Positions 57,451-64,000 of a DNA stretch of 64,000 nt are shown here, piece after piece (within the stretch, counting starts at the first letter, position 1; every line of letters begins with the position of its first letter). Source of the DNA: Sulfitobacter sp. OXR-159 (GTDB lineage Bacteria; Pseudomonadota; Alphaproteobacteria; Rhodobacterales; Rhodobacteraceae); assembly GCF_034377145.1 (NCBI RefSeq), contig NZ_CP139707.1, positions 1,807,001 to 1,871,000 on the forward strand. Direction: 5' to 3'. A program made the position numbers and the translations under genes. The notes beneath the pieces are model-generated. The model worked only from the letters and a program-made list of their open reading frames with translations, was not told the DNA's origin and made no database searches.

Positions 57451-58512
57451 TCAGGCGCGCGCCCGTGCGAACCTTTCGAAAAACTGTTCGAAATGCGGGC
57501 CAGAGCGTTCGGCTGCGAGCAAGATCGCATGGCTGTCAGGTCCGAGATAAGACAGAACATGGGGGCGCATATACCCCCAATCCGCGCGGCGCCGCGCCCC
57601 CATATCATTCAGGCAAGCCGCCAGCGGACGCAGCGCACCCTGCCCGCTGCGGGCCGCGTGAAAGCGCAGCGCGCCTTGTGGCATGGTTTGGGCCTGCGAC
57701 GGACGGTCTGCGATTTTCATGGCCCAGCCGGTGACAAGAAATTCGTGATAATCGTCCTGCATGGGCGCATCGGGCTCGGCTTGCACCTGCAGGGCGCGGT
57801 GGTAGGCCGCGATGGCATCTTCCCACAGTGGGCTTGGGTAATTGCCGCTGAAACGCAGCGCGGCGCAGACCTCGGCCAGCAGATCCATGTCCTGATCCAG
57901 AAAGGCCAGCAGCCCGGTGAAATGCAGGCTCTTTAGTGTCCCATCTGGCAGTTCGGGAATCTGGCGGCCATAGTCCGACAGGTAGAAAATGATATGTGTC
58001 AGTTCATAAGCCGCCTTTCGATTGGGCATGGCAAAGGTGACACTGCGCGAGACGAAGTCGCGCAGCCGCTGGCCAAGCGCCCCGTCACCGACCTGCGGCC
58101 CGACACCCCGACGGCGCAACAGACGGCGGGCCTCGGCGCGTTGCAGGTCTGACAGTTCTGCGCCTTCCAGCTCCGCCCGCGCAACCCTGCTGCAAAGCGC
58201 CGCGCCCTGTTGCTTTGGCAGGCCGATGGCTTCGAGGTCGAGGCAGATCGACAGGATAAAACGGTAGTATTGTGGGAAATCGCGCAGCAGATCGCGGCAC
58301 CCTGCGTGGAAGGCGGCGAGCGGCTCTAGCGCCTCGGCGTCCAGCGCGGCGCCCGTGCTTGCCAGCACCCCCAGCAGTTCGGCGTTTTCCTTGAGCCAGA
58401 AAACATCCCCCTGAGCGCGACGCTCCTTCGCAAAGCTGCGGATCAAGCGGGCGGATTGGATTTCCGGGTCGCGGCACTCGGCAGGTCTCAGCAGAACAAC
58501 ATTGGTCATCAT
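57451..58512 (-). CDS. Uncharacterised 353 aa helical protein (possibly DUF6902)
   Basis: 353 aa, almost all alpha-helical, no signal peptide. Segments include LIRSFAKERRAQGDVFWLKE, LLRDFPQYYRFILSICLDLE, KAAYELTHIIFYLSDYGRQI and LLAFLDQDMDLLAEVCAALR. The last part is Gly/Arg-rich, with FHAARSGQGALRPLAACLND. I recall such proteins as a domain of unknown function in Rhodobacterales, unverified. ATG 58512 follows GGAGATGCT. It is 53 bp downstream of the FTTGL repeat gene on the same strand. Confidence 0.78.
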   Translation of the reverse strand: MMTNVVLLRPAECRDPEIQSARLIRSFAKERRAQGDVFWLKENAELLGVLASTGAALDAEALEPLAAFHAGCRDLLRDFPQYYRFILSICLDLEAIGLPKQQGAALCSRVARAELEGAELSDLQRAEARRLLRRRGVGPQVGDGALGQRLRDFVSRSVTFAMPNRKAAYELTHIIFYLSDYGRQIPELPDGTLKSLHFTGLLAFLDQDMDLLAEVCAALRFSGNYPSPLWEDAIAAYHRALQVQAEPDAPMQDDYHEFLVTGWAMKIADRPSQAQTMPQGALRFHAARSGQGALRPLAACLNDMGARRRADWGYMRPHVLSYLGPDSHAILLAAERSGPHFEQFFERFARARA

Positions 58513-58565
58513 AGCATCTCCAGATGGGAAACAGCGGGCGACAGGGCCACCCGCTTGAACCAGTT

Positions 58566-58829
58566 TCAGGCATCAAAGCGCAGCACCTGCGCCTCGGTCG
58601 GCCCGAGGCCGGTTGTGAAAAGACCGACCCCCGCCCCCTGCGCGATGCTGCCGCTGTCGTGGTGCAGACCGGTGGTGAACATCTCGGCCCCCTCGCCTAT
58701 CAGCATGTCACCGCCTCCGCGGTTGAGACCGGTGGTGAAAAGGCCAACCCCCGCGCCGAGCATCATCGGCTTGTCCTGTGTTTCAGGCGCTGTTACGGGG
58801 GCGAAGTTACGTGCGGAAATAGCGGTCAT
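58566..58829 (-). CDS. 87 aa protein with three FTTGL repeats, unknown
   Basis: 87 aa. After MTAISARNFAPVTAPETQDK come three 20-residue repeats. FTTGL lies at 31-35, 51-55 and 71-75, exactly 20 apart, with Gly at 25, 45, 65 and 27, 47, 67. The protein has no Cys and no signal peptide. AAGGA lies 8 nt before the ATG. The same-strand 353 aa gene follows. The pattern resembles a short repeat or precursor-type protein, and I cannot name a function. I recall it being classed as a domain of unknown function in Rhodobacterales (possibly DUF6749), unverified. Confidence 0.75.
   Translation of the reverse strand: MTAISARNFAPVTAPETQDKPMMLGAGVGLFTTGLNRGGGDMLIGEGAEMFTTGLHHDSGSIAQGAGVGLFTTGLGPTEAQVLRFDA
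58581..58760 (-). repeat. Three 60 bp tandem repeats within the 87 aa gene
   Basis: A 60 bp period encodes residues 24-83 of the repeat protein. On the plus strand CCGGTTGTGAA, CCGGTGGTGAA and CCGGTGGTGAA start at 58609, 58669 and 58729. Outer units 1 and 3 are closest at the DNA level, and the middle one is more diverged. Confidence 0.85.
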
Positions 58830-59177
58830 CGTGGTGTCCTTTCAAAGGGCTTTGCAATTTAAAGATGTAGTCCAATTACTGATGCACTTTAAAATTGTTT
58901 CGCCAAGGATTTTTCGCCTAAGTTATTGTACTGGTTAAGTTATCCACATTAGCGTCGCGCCACAGTTTCGACCAATTGTTCGACTTTCCGTCCTTCGCAT
59001 TGTGCCAACTAAAAACCTTCCACAGGGCTGTTGCAGAACAATGCAGCGCGGGAGATTTCCGCGGCTCTAGCTATACTAGAACTTGCCGCCTAAGAATCAC
59101 CCTAAGCGCGCAGCCCTCCCCCTTGCTCCGCCACCGCATATGCGCGATAGCAGACCCACGTCGAAAGAGGGCCGGAT
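58830..59177. other. 348 bp AT-rich intergenic region with a DnaA box
   Basis: Lies between the divergent repeat gene and xthA. The half near the repeat gene is clearly AT-richer than the surrounding genes. A perfect DnaA box TTATCCACA lies at 58940-58948. No convincing reading frame or RNA gene was seen. It must carry the promoters of both divergent genes. Confidence 0.6.
58940..58948 (+). promoter_or_regulatory. DnaA box
   Basis: TTATCCACA matches the strict DnaA box consensus at all nine positions. It is a single copy; no cluster of further boxes was noticed nearby, so regulation of an adjacent promoter is more likely than an origin. Confidence 0.45.
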
Positions 59178-59954
59178 ATGAAAATCGCGAGTTTTAACAT
59201 CAACGGTATCAAAGCCCGCGCCGCGGCCCTGCCCGAGTGGCTCGACGAGGCGCAGCCGGACGTGGTTGTGCTGCAAGAGATCAAGTCGGTCGACGAGGCG
59301 TTCCCCCGCGACATGCTCGAAGAGCGCGGTTATAACGTCGAGACCCACGGGCAGAAATCCTTCAACGGTGTGGCGATCCTGTCGAAACTCCCGCTTGAGG
59401 ATGTGACCCGCGGCCTGCCCGGCGATGACGAAGACGATCAGGCCCGCTGGATCGAGGCCACGGTCGTCGGTGACGATATGGCGCTACGGGTTTGCGGGCT
59501 TTACCTGCCCAATGGCAACCCGGTGCCGGGGCCAAAGTATGATTACAAACTCGCGTGGATGTCGCGGCTTCAGGCCCGCGCCGAGGCGCTGCTGGCCGAG
59601 GAAACGCCCTTTCTCTTGGCGGGCGATTACAACATCATCCCGCAGGCCGAAGATGCGGCCAAACCCGACAGCTGGCGCGAAGACGCCCTCTTTCGCCCCG
59701 AATCCCGCGCGGCGTGGCGGCGGCTGGTGAACCTCGGGCTTACGGATGCTTTTCGGGCGCGCACCCAAGGGCCGGGGCATTATTCGTTCTGGGATTATCA
59801 GGCCGGTGCGTGGAACCGCAATAACGGTATCCGCATTGACCACTTCCTATTGTCACCCATTGTGGCCGACCGGCTGCGCGATTGCCAGATTGACCGAGAT
59901 GTGCGCGGGCGTGACAAACCCTCGGACCATGTGCCGATCTGGGTCGAACTGTAA
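59178..59954 (+). CDS. xthA: Exodeoxyribonuclease III (AP endonuclease)
   Basis: 258 aa Mg-dependent EEP-fold enzyme for base excision repair. MKIASFNINGIKARAAALPE, VVLQEIK with catalytic Glu34, LLAGDYNIIPQAEDA with Asp and Asn, and the end KPSDHVPIWVEL with catalytic Asp-His are all present. The transposon remnant starts within about 70 bp of its stop, leaving the gene intact. Confidence 0.96.
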   Translation: MKIASFNINGIKARAAALPEWLDEAQPDVVVLQEIKSVDEAFPRDMLEERGYNVETHGQKSFNGVAILSKLPLEDVTRGLPGDDEDDQARWIEATVVGDDMALRVCGLYLPNGNPVPGPKYDYKLAWMSRLQARAEALLAEETPFLLAGDYNIIPQAEDAAKPDSWREDALFRPESRAAWRRLVNLGLTDAFRARTQGPGHYSFWDYQAGAWNRNNGIRIDHFLLSPIVADRLRDCQIDRDVRGRDKPSDHVPIWVEL

Positions 59955-60034
59955 ATACTAAGATAAAAAACACAATTTTTGACGTAAGTGGTTGATTTCA
60001 TTTAGCGCTGATATTCCGCTTGTGCGAAAGAGAA

Positions 60035-60070
60035 GCATCGGATTCACAAAATGACATCATCGGATTCACA
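60035..60070 (+). repeat. Left-end direct repeats of the transposon remnant
   Basis: CATCGGATTCACA occurs at 60036-60048 and 60058-60070, 22 bp apart. The first copy spans the tniQ stop codon and the second encodes its last residues. An inverted copy occurs near the right end. Repeated transposase-binding sites at the ends are a hallmark of Tn7- and Tn5053-type elements. Confidence 0.7.
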
Positions 60071-62035
60071 GAATTCTGCATTTTCTGGGGATTTACTGAT
60101 ATCTGCTTTCGCTGCGGCAATAGGTTCGGCGCTATTACTCTGGTGCGTTTTTGCGGGCCTTAACTGTTGGTGTTTAGAAATTAACTCAGAGACGTCATCA
60201 CGCCGATAGATACGCGCTCCGAGCCAGGCAGGATCGAACTGGGGCGAAATCCCGTGAGCTGATAGAATACTCCGGATTGCGCTGGCATGACTTCCCAGTT
60301 GACGCGCGATCAGCGCAACCGGAAGATACTCCGCCTGAAACTTCACGATCTCTACGGACGATACATATGCGCCGCCCCTAAGCGTCTTGGTAACCTCCGC
60401 GGATGCTGGAGACAGCCAGGGGCCGCCATTTTTCTTTGAGATCAGCTTCTTTACAGCGCTGAGGTTGATACCGAGCATCAAAGCAACTTTGGTAAGGCGA
60501 TGAAGCTCGCTGTGGCCCTTGTATTTCGTAAGCTCCTTGATCTGGTCCAGATCGAACCGCAAGTGATCAAGCCGCTTCACTCCTCCGATGAGCCGAGTTC
60601 CCGGCAGTTTGCCGTTGAGAAGCCAATGAAGGATCTCTGCCGTTGAGGAGCGCCCTTTAGCGGCCACTGTCAGGTCGACAAAACCGTCATCTTCCGTTTC
60701 GGTGCTGCACGTTGATCCGAAAACCGTTGACGCGAATTCGCCAAGGTCTTCGAGATTGAAATATCCCTGCGTGACTCCGACCTCATCATTCGCAATTGGC
60801 ACGACCGAGGAGATGAGTCCGTGTTTGGCAAGCTGCTCGGCATGGGTTTTGGTGCAACCGAGAACGTGACGAACCTTATTAAGCGGCACCGAATTTTGGA
60901 TCCGGGCGATCAGGCGTTCGCCCTCGTCGGCGGGGAAAACCTGCTGATTGAAGGCAGCCTGGTCATCAGTAACGGGAATTGCCCCCATCTTGCGCATGAG
61001 CCGGTAGAGACGAAAGCGGCTTACTCCCGCCTTTGCTGCCAGAGAGTTCACGGAATGGACCCGACGGGTCACGATTTCTTGCCCCAAAACCGTTTCACCC
61101 GCGCCGATCGCAAAGTTCTGGACGATCGCCTCGCGAACGATATCCCTAAACCGGTTAAAATCATCTCCGCGAGTGGAGTATTTCAGCCAGTTGAAGAGGA
61201 AGCCGTATGTGGCTTGAGGGCCGGCCCTACCACTGCTCCGCCCGGCAGAAACCCGCATCTCTGCGAGGCAATCGAAAATCGCTTCCGGCCCCTCGGAGCA
61301 TACGTCGAAACCGATGTCGCCAGCATTGGCCCAGTCCTCATCGGTGTATCCCCGGATCATCGGCTCGGGCCCCCGATCGACGAGTGCGCCCAACATCTGA
61401 CATAGCTTCACGCACGGCCAAATTCCCTGCTCATCGAGCCACTTCGGACCTACAGCCTGTTTAGACATCCGATTAACAACGTAATTCTGAAGCGCGCCGG
61501 GTTTCGCTTCTGGCGAAATGAGCGCGTCCTCATACCGAATGCCGTTCTGGGCGAACAGCCGCCCCAGATCGAAAGCGTTCACCGGGTCCGAGGCCGGAAT
61601 CTCTTTCAATAATACCGAGTGAATGGGGCACACGACCACCGGCTGCAACAACCATGTCCATCTCAAACGCAGCGCGCCATCCACCATACCGGAATAGGTT
61701 TCAAGATCATCGTGCAGGCATTGAGGGCAGAACTTGACGAAGGTCCGACGGAGCACCTCAACAGCTAAAGACTCGCCCCGCAAGCAGTGCGACCCATCAG
61801 CCTCGAGGCGCAAGCTATTCAACTGAAGCTTTTCCTGCGGGACACCTGTAAGCAATGCGGCGGCATCGCAGAAAGCGTCCGACCCGGATCGAAAATCAGC
61901 TCGGTTAATGTGAGAATATCTGCAGAATTTCCCGGCGCTGACTCCAGCGTGATAGTATCCGTTGCGAGCAAAATATCCTTGACTCACTTTATCGTCGTGA
62001 AATGGCAGATGCGGCGTCAGCACGTTGCGGGTCAT
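60044..62035 (-). CDS. tniQ: TniQ family transposition protein
   Basis: 663 aa, long for a TniQ and closer to TnsD-like size. The zinc-finger pattern is FCPQCLHDD (Cys103, Cys106) and VVVCPIHSVLL (Cys136, His139), within the TniQ N-terminal domain. The later part has helix-turn-helix-like segments (SVNSLAAKAGVSRFRLYRLM; HVLGCTKTHAEQLAKHGLIS). TniQ/TnsD proteins choose target sites. The ATG overlaps the tniB-like stop (ATGA). The frame is open throughout. The C-terminus ends in the left-end repeats. Confidence 0.87.
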   Translation of the reverse strand: MTRNVLTPHLPFHDDKVSQGYFARNGYYHAGVSAGKFCRYSHINRADFRSGSDAFCDAAALLTGVPQEKLQLNSLRLEADGSHCLRGESLAVEVLRRTFVKFCPQCLHDDLETYSGMVDGALRLRWTWLLQPVVVCPIHSVLLKEIPASDPVNAFDLGRLFAQNGIRYEDALISPEAKPGALQNYVVNRMSKQAVGPKWLDEQGIWPCVKLCQMLGALVDRGPEPMIRGYTDEDWANAGDIGFDVCSEGPEAIFDCLAEMRVSAGRSSGRAGPQATYGFLFNWLKYSTRGDDFNRFRDIVREAIVQNFAIGAGETVLGQEIVTRRVHSVNSLAAKAGVSRFRLYRLMRKMGAIPVTDDQAAFNQQVFPADEGERLIARIQNSVPLNKVRHVLGCTKTHAEQLAKHGLISSVVPIANDEVGVTQGYFNLEDLGEFASTVFGSTCSTETEDDGFVDLTVAAKGRSSTAEILHWLLNGKLPGTRLIGGVKRLDHLRFDLDQIKELTKYKGHSELHRLTKVALMLGINLSAVKKLISKKNGGPWLSPASAEVTKTLRGGAYVSSVEIVKFQAEYLPVALIARQLGSHASAIRSILSAHGISPQFDPAWLGARIYRRDDVSELISKHQQLRPAKTHQSNSAEPIAAAKADISKSPENAEFCESDDVIL

Positions 62036-62340
62036 GCTGCTGTCCCACTGTTCTTGCGCGGACGACCGCGTTTCCTCTTAGGCTTTGCGGCCTTAACGGA
62101 TTTCGAAGAGGCAGCGTCATCGATCATCGCCGCACCTGCCCGGGAAGCCCAGTCGCTGATGTTGAATGGGTTGTCAGGATTATAATGGAGATACTTGAGG
62201 TCGAAGATCCGCTTGAAATCCTCGATATCTACTGTGTCGCCGCCCTCCTCAAGGGCGCGGACGGTCGCCATGGCAATCAATGGCATCGAGAGCCGGAAAG
62301 GCTGTTGGTCATTGCTGCGCCCAGAAGCCAGGCGCGGCGT
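62032..62340 (-). pseudogene. TniB-like ATPase, C-terminal fragment
   Basis: The in-frame codons from 62340 read through to the stop at 62032, overlapping tniQ by 4 nt. Visible are PFRLSMPLIAMATVRALEEG, VDIEDFKRIF and YNPDNPFNISDW, which fit the end of TniB/TnsC-type AAA ATPases, and a basic tail PKRKRGRPRK. A TAA at 62341-62343 stops the frame upstream, so Walker A and B parts are missing. The internal ATG at 62286 could only make 84 aa. The ATPase assignment rests on position and C-terminal pattern. Confidence 0.6.
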
Positions 62341-62344
62341 TTAA

Positions 62345-62507
62345 AAGTGCATCTCGAAGCGCAAGGAACGTCCGTAAACATCCGAGATATATAGTTTGCT
62401 CGTCTTTAGGGAGGCCCGTCCTTTTTGGCTCTGCGTGGGTGGCTTGCTTGAACGGCATCCGCAACAAAGGACCGCTTCCCGCCCCATGCGGTGGAGGCCC
62501 ACGATAG
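62345..62507. other. Junction between the tniB-like and AAA fragments
   Basis: 163 bp with no convincing frame on either strand and no matching repeat seen. It marks where two partial genes were joined, most simply by deletion of tniA, the 5' part of tniB and cargo. Confidence 0.4.
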
Positions 62508-62882
62508 TCAAGAACATCCCTTATCGGACAATTGCCACACCGTCATCGTTGCCATGCAGTGTTTCCGAGCCAGCCCCTTCGTCGCGCTAATGAAGAGTGC
62601 TCTTCGAAGCTGGATCTGGATGACGTCAGTGGTCCGGCGCACGAAGTCCTTGAATATGATCTCTTCGACCGTCCGCTCATAGGTGTTGCGCAGTCTACTA
62701 TATAGATCCTTCACCCGATACTCATACTCGGCCGGGCTCGTTTTCAACAGTTTGGACAACGGCGCGATCCTGTTCTTGAGTTTTCCGATGCGCCCGGCAA
62801 CGTTGAGCCCCTTCCAGATTATGCCGGCGGCATCGATCTTACCGACGGCGTCCTTGTCGCCGAACACCAGTATCGTCACCCT
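62508..62882 (-). pseudogene. C-terminal fragment of a large AAA ATPase (RloC/AAA_13-like)
   Basis: About 124 codons between in-frame stops. RVKDLYSRLRNTYERTVEEI followed by FKDFVRRTTDVIQIQLRRAL recalls the tail of long coiled-coil AAA ATPases, for example the RloC anticodon nuclease family, where a similar LRDTWERAVEEVL block sits near the C-terminus. No ATPase motifs are included. The frame is closed by TGA on both sides, so this is a truncated or frameshifted remnant, perhaps of a defence cargo gene. The match is from memory. Confidence 0.45.
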
Positions 62883-62963
62883 TCATTAAAAAAAGCTGCC
62901 CGAAAGGTATTTGAACCAGTGTCAAGTTTGCGCTCGAATTCAGTCTCCTAAGACAATGCTTAG

Positions 62964-63003
62964 TGAATCCGATGCTACCTACTGGCTCGCAAATACGATG
63001 CTT
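62964..63003 (-). repeat. Right-end inverted repeats of the transposon remnant
   Basis: TGAATCCGATGC (62964-62975) is the reverse complement of the left-end GCATCGGATTCA. A weaker copy, AAATACGATGC, starts at 62991. The two are about 26 bp apart. They lie between the AAA fragment and the end of the HNH gene. Confidence 0.6.
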
Positions 63004-63048
63004 TGGAGAGTATTATCGTATCTTTTACACGAACTGGAGATCTAAGCG

Positions 63049-63633
63049 TCAGGCCTGAAGCTCGGCATCCCAATAGAGAAAATCCATCCAGCTTTCGTGC
63101 AGATGGCCGGGCGGGAATTTGCGCCCCATGTTGCGCAGCTCTTCGGCGGCGGGTTGGCGCGGCGGTTTGCGCAAAGCCAGCCCCGTGCGGTGCAAGGGCC
63201 GCGAGCCTTTGCGCAGATTGCAGGGGCTACAGGCCGCCACCACGTTTTGCCAGCTTGTCACCCCACCCGCAGCGCGGGGCACCACATGGTCAAAGGTCAG
63301 ATCCCCCTTCGCGCCGCAGTATTGGCAGCGGAATTCATCCCTCAGAAATAAATTAAAGCGCGTGAAGGCCACGCGCTTTTGAGGTTTAACATAGTCTTTG
63401 AGAACGACAACGGAAGGGATCCTGATCACCGTAGAAGGGCTGCGCACCACCTCGTCATATTCGGCGACGATCTCGACCCGGTCGAGCCATTTGGCCTTTA
63501 CCGCTTCTTGCCACGGCCACAGCGACAGCGGATAGTAAGACAATGGCCGATAATCTGCGTTGAGCACCAGCGCGGGGTGGTGTTTGAGCGCCGCCGGGTG
63601 GCGGGTAAATTCGGTCCTGAAATCGCCGTCCAT
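63049..63633 (-). CDS. HNH endonuclease family protein
   Basis: 194 aa. An N-terminal domain typical of bacterial HNH proteins (ALVLNADYRPLSYYPLSLWP, VVVLKDYVKPQKRVAFTRFN) is followed by the HNH zinc-finger: CQYCGAKGDLTFDHVVPRAA and SPCNLRKGSR, with four Cys and the catalytic His. The family is widespread in proteobacteria, and a role in DNA processing is assumed. ATG 63633 gives the family start. It borders the transposon remnant but has normal base composition. Confidence 0.9.
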   Translation of the reverse strand: MDGDFRTEFTRHPAALKHHPALVLNADYRPLSYYPLSLWPWQEAVKAKWLDRVEIVAEYDEVVRSPSTVIRIPSVVVLKDYVKPQKRVAFTRFNLFLRDEFRCQYCGAKGDLTFDHVVPRAAGGVTSWQNVVAACSPCNLRKGSRPLHRTGLALRKPPRQPAAEELRNMGRKFPPGHLHESWMDFLYWDAELQA

Positions 63634-63778
63634 CTGGTCGTGTCCTCTGCCCGTTTTAGTCACTATATCTCGCGGTTTCTCTCTGGCAAGACAAAGGTGA
63701 ACCACTAGATGTCGCCGGTTTTGCCCAAAGATTACGACAGAGGCGTGACAGATGGGCAGAGTTTGTTAACCTTGTGGC

Positions 63779-64000
63779 ATGATGAAAAGCCCCCTGCCCG
63801 ATGCGCCCGCCCCGCAGTCCCTGCTCGAAGCCGCCGTTTACGTCGATGATTTGGATCCAGCGCGGGAGTTTTACCGCGACATTCTGGGTCTAAAACTGTT
63901 TCAAGAGGTGCCGGGGCGCCATATGTTCTTTGCGCTCGGCCCCTCGGTCTTGCTGGTCTTCAACCCCACCGCCACGGCGCAGCCGCCCGGCAATCCGAAG
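63779..64000 (+). CDS. VOC family protein, N-terminal part (runs off the window)
   Basis: 74 codons are visible from ATG 63779. EAAVYVDDLDPAREFYRDIL, GLKLFQEVPGRHMFFALGPS and VLLVFNPTAT match the beta-alpha-beta start of vicinal-oxygen-chelate proteins (glyoxalase/bleomycin-resistance/dioxygenase fold). Function unknown. A second ATG follows directly at 63782. Confidence 0.85.
   Translation, partial: MMKSPLPDAPAPQSLLEAAVYVDDLDPAREFYRDILGLKLFQEVPGRHMFFALGPSVLLVFNPTATAQPPGNPK

Larger units (their letters stand above)
60021..63029. mobile_element. Remnant of a Tn5053/Tn7-like transposon (approximate limits)
   Basis: About 3 kb between xthA and the HNH gene, lower in GC than its neighbours. It holds tniQ, a truncated tniB-like gene and an AAA ATPase fragment, all on the minus strand. 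Inverted copies of GCATCGGATTCA lie near both ends (60035-60070 and 62964-63003). TGT at 60021 and ACA at 63027-63029 are the nearest plausible 5'-TGT/ACA-3' tips, but flanking 5 bp (CCGCT, CGAAC) do not match, so the exact ends are not fixed. No transposase gene remains. Confidence 0.65.

Noticed and set aside
58830-59177. Possible replication origin
   Set aside because: Only one DnaA box was seen, with no cluster and no origin-linked genes such as dnaA, parAB or repABC nearby.
60821-61405. 194-codon frame on plus within tniQ
   Set aside because: Opposite strand of tniQ, no domain, and tniQ carries a clear zinc-finger motif.
62002-62394. 130-codon frame on plus across the tniB-like fragment
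   Set aside because: Shadow of the tniB/tniQ junction; no domain or Shine-Dalgarno.
60016-63034. 5 bp target-site duplication flanking the transposon remnant
   Set aside because: The flanks at the best TGT/ACA tips are CCGCT and CGAAC, which do not match; either the ends are misplaced or one end is lost.

Overview
The window is a 64 kb chromosomal piece of an alphaproteobacterium, most likely a marine Rhodobacteraceae (Roseobacter group). The signs are high GC, dense short operons with many ATGA or TGATG overlaps, the gene order DUF177-rpmF-plsX-fabH-ihfA-merR, the lptF-lptG-lptD-surA-pdxA-rsmA operon, a Fur-family regulator of the Mur type, the long (about 360 aa) dCTP deaminase and a DUF4167 protein. 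Species cannot be fixed from this sequence alone. No rRNA, CRISPR array, prophage or plasmid replication gene was seen.

Layout. 1-5 kb: start of a probable rnd gene, purN-purM, a CAU tRNA, a hotdog thioesterase, an orphan EnvZ-like kinase and an MBL hydrolase. 5-12 kb: ndk, an ABC-F ATPase, marC, a membrane aspartic protease, a low-complexity protein, holC and pepA. 12-20 kb: outer-membrane biogenesis operon (lptFGD, surA) running into pdxA, rsmA and a lipoprotein. 20-26 kb: DUF4167, prfA-prmC, small secreted or membrane proteins, agmatinase and an M20 amidohydrolase. 26-34 kb: mazG, nucleoside hydrolase, a GNAT gene, selO, a DEAD-box helicase, fur/mur coupled to a NYN-LOTUS gene, and an AbrB-type membrane protein. 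34-44 kb: DMT transporter, eno, GNAT, anmK, tyrS, SDR, an uncharacterised Cys-motif protein, uup, an olsB-like gene and bamE. 44-57 kb: DUF177, rpmF, plsX, fabH, ihfA, merR, tRNA-Pro, dcd, scpAB, nagZ, a SPOR protein, argS and dgt. 57-64 kb: iscA/erpA, a gene pair of unknown function, xthA, a transposon remnant, an HNH nuclease gene and the start of a VOC gene.

Most of the window is housekeeping. Two places stand out. First, at 57.4-58.9 kb a 353 aa uncharacterised protein follows an 87 aa protein made of three perfectly phased 20-residue repeats, each carrying FTTGL; next to it lies an AT-rich 348 bp intergenic stretch with a perfect DnaA box. Second, at about 60.0-63.0 kb a segment of different composition holds an apparently intact tniQ (663 aa), a 5'-truncated tniB-like ATPase gene, and a fragment resembling the C-terminus of large AAA ATPases such as RloC. 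It is bracketed by inverted copies of a GCATCGGATTCA motif, two of which lie at or inside the 3' end of tniQ. This reads as a decayed Tn5053/Tn7-like transposon between xthA and the HNH gene.

Smaller points are an inverted repeat that could hide the ribosome binding site of rnd, a 40 aa proline-rich small gene with a good Shine-Dalgarno, and a TGAAC-N4-GTTCA palindrome before the SDR gene.
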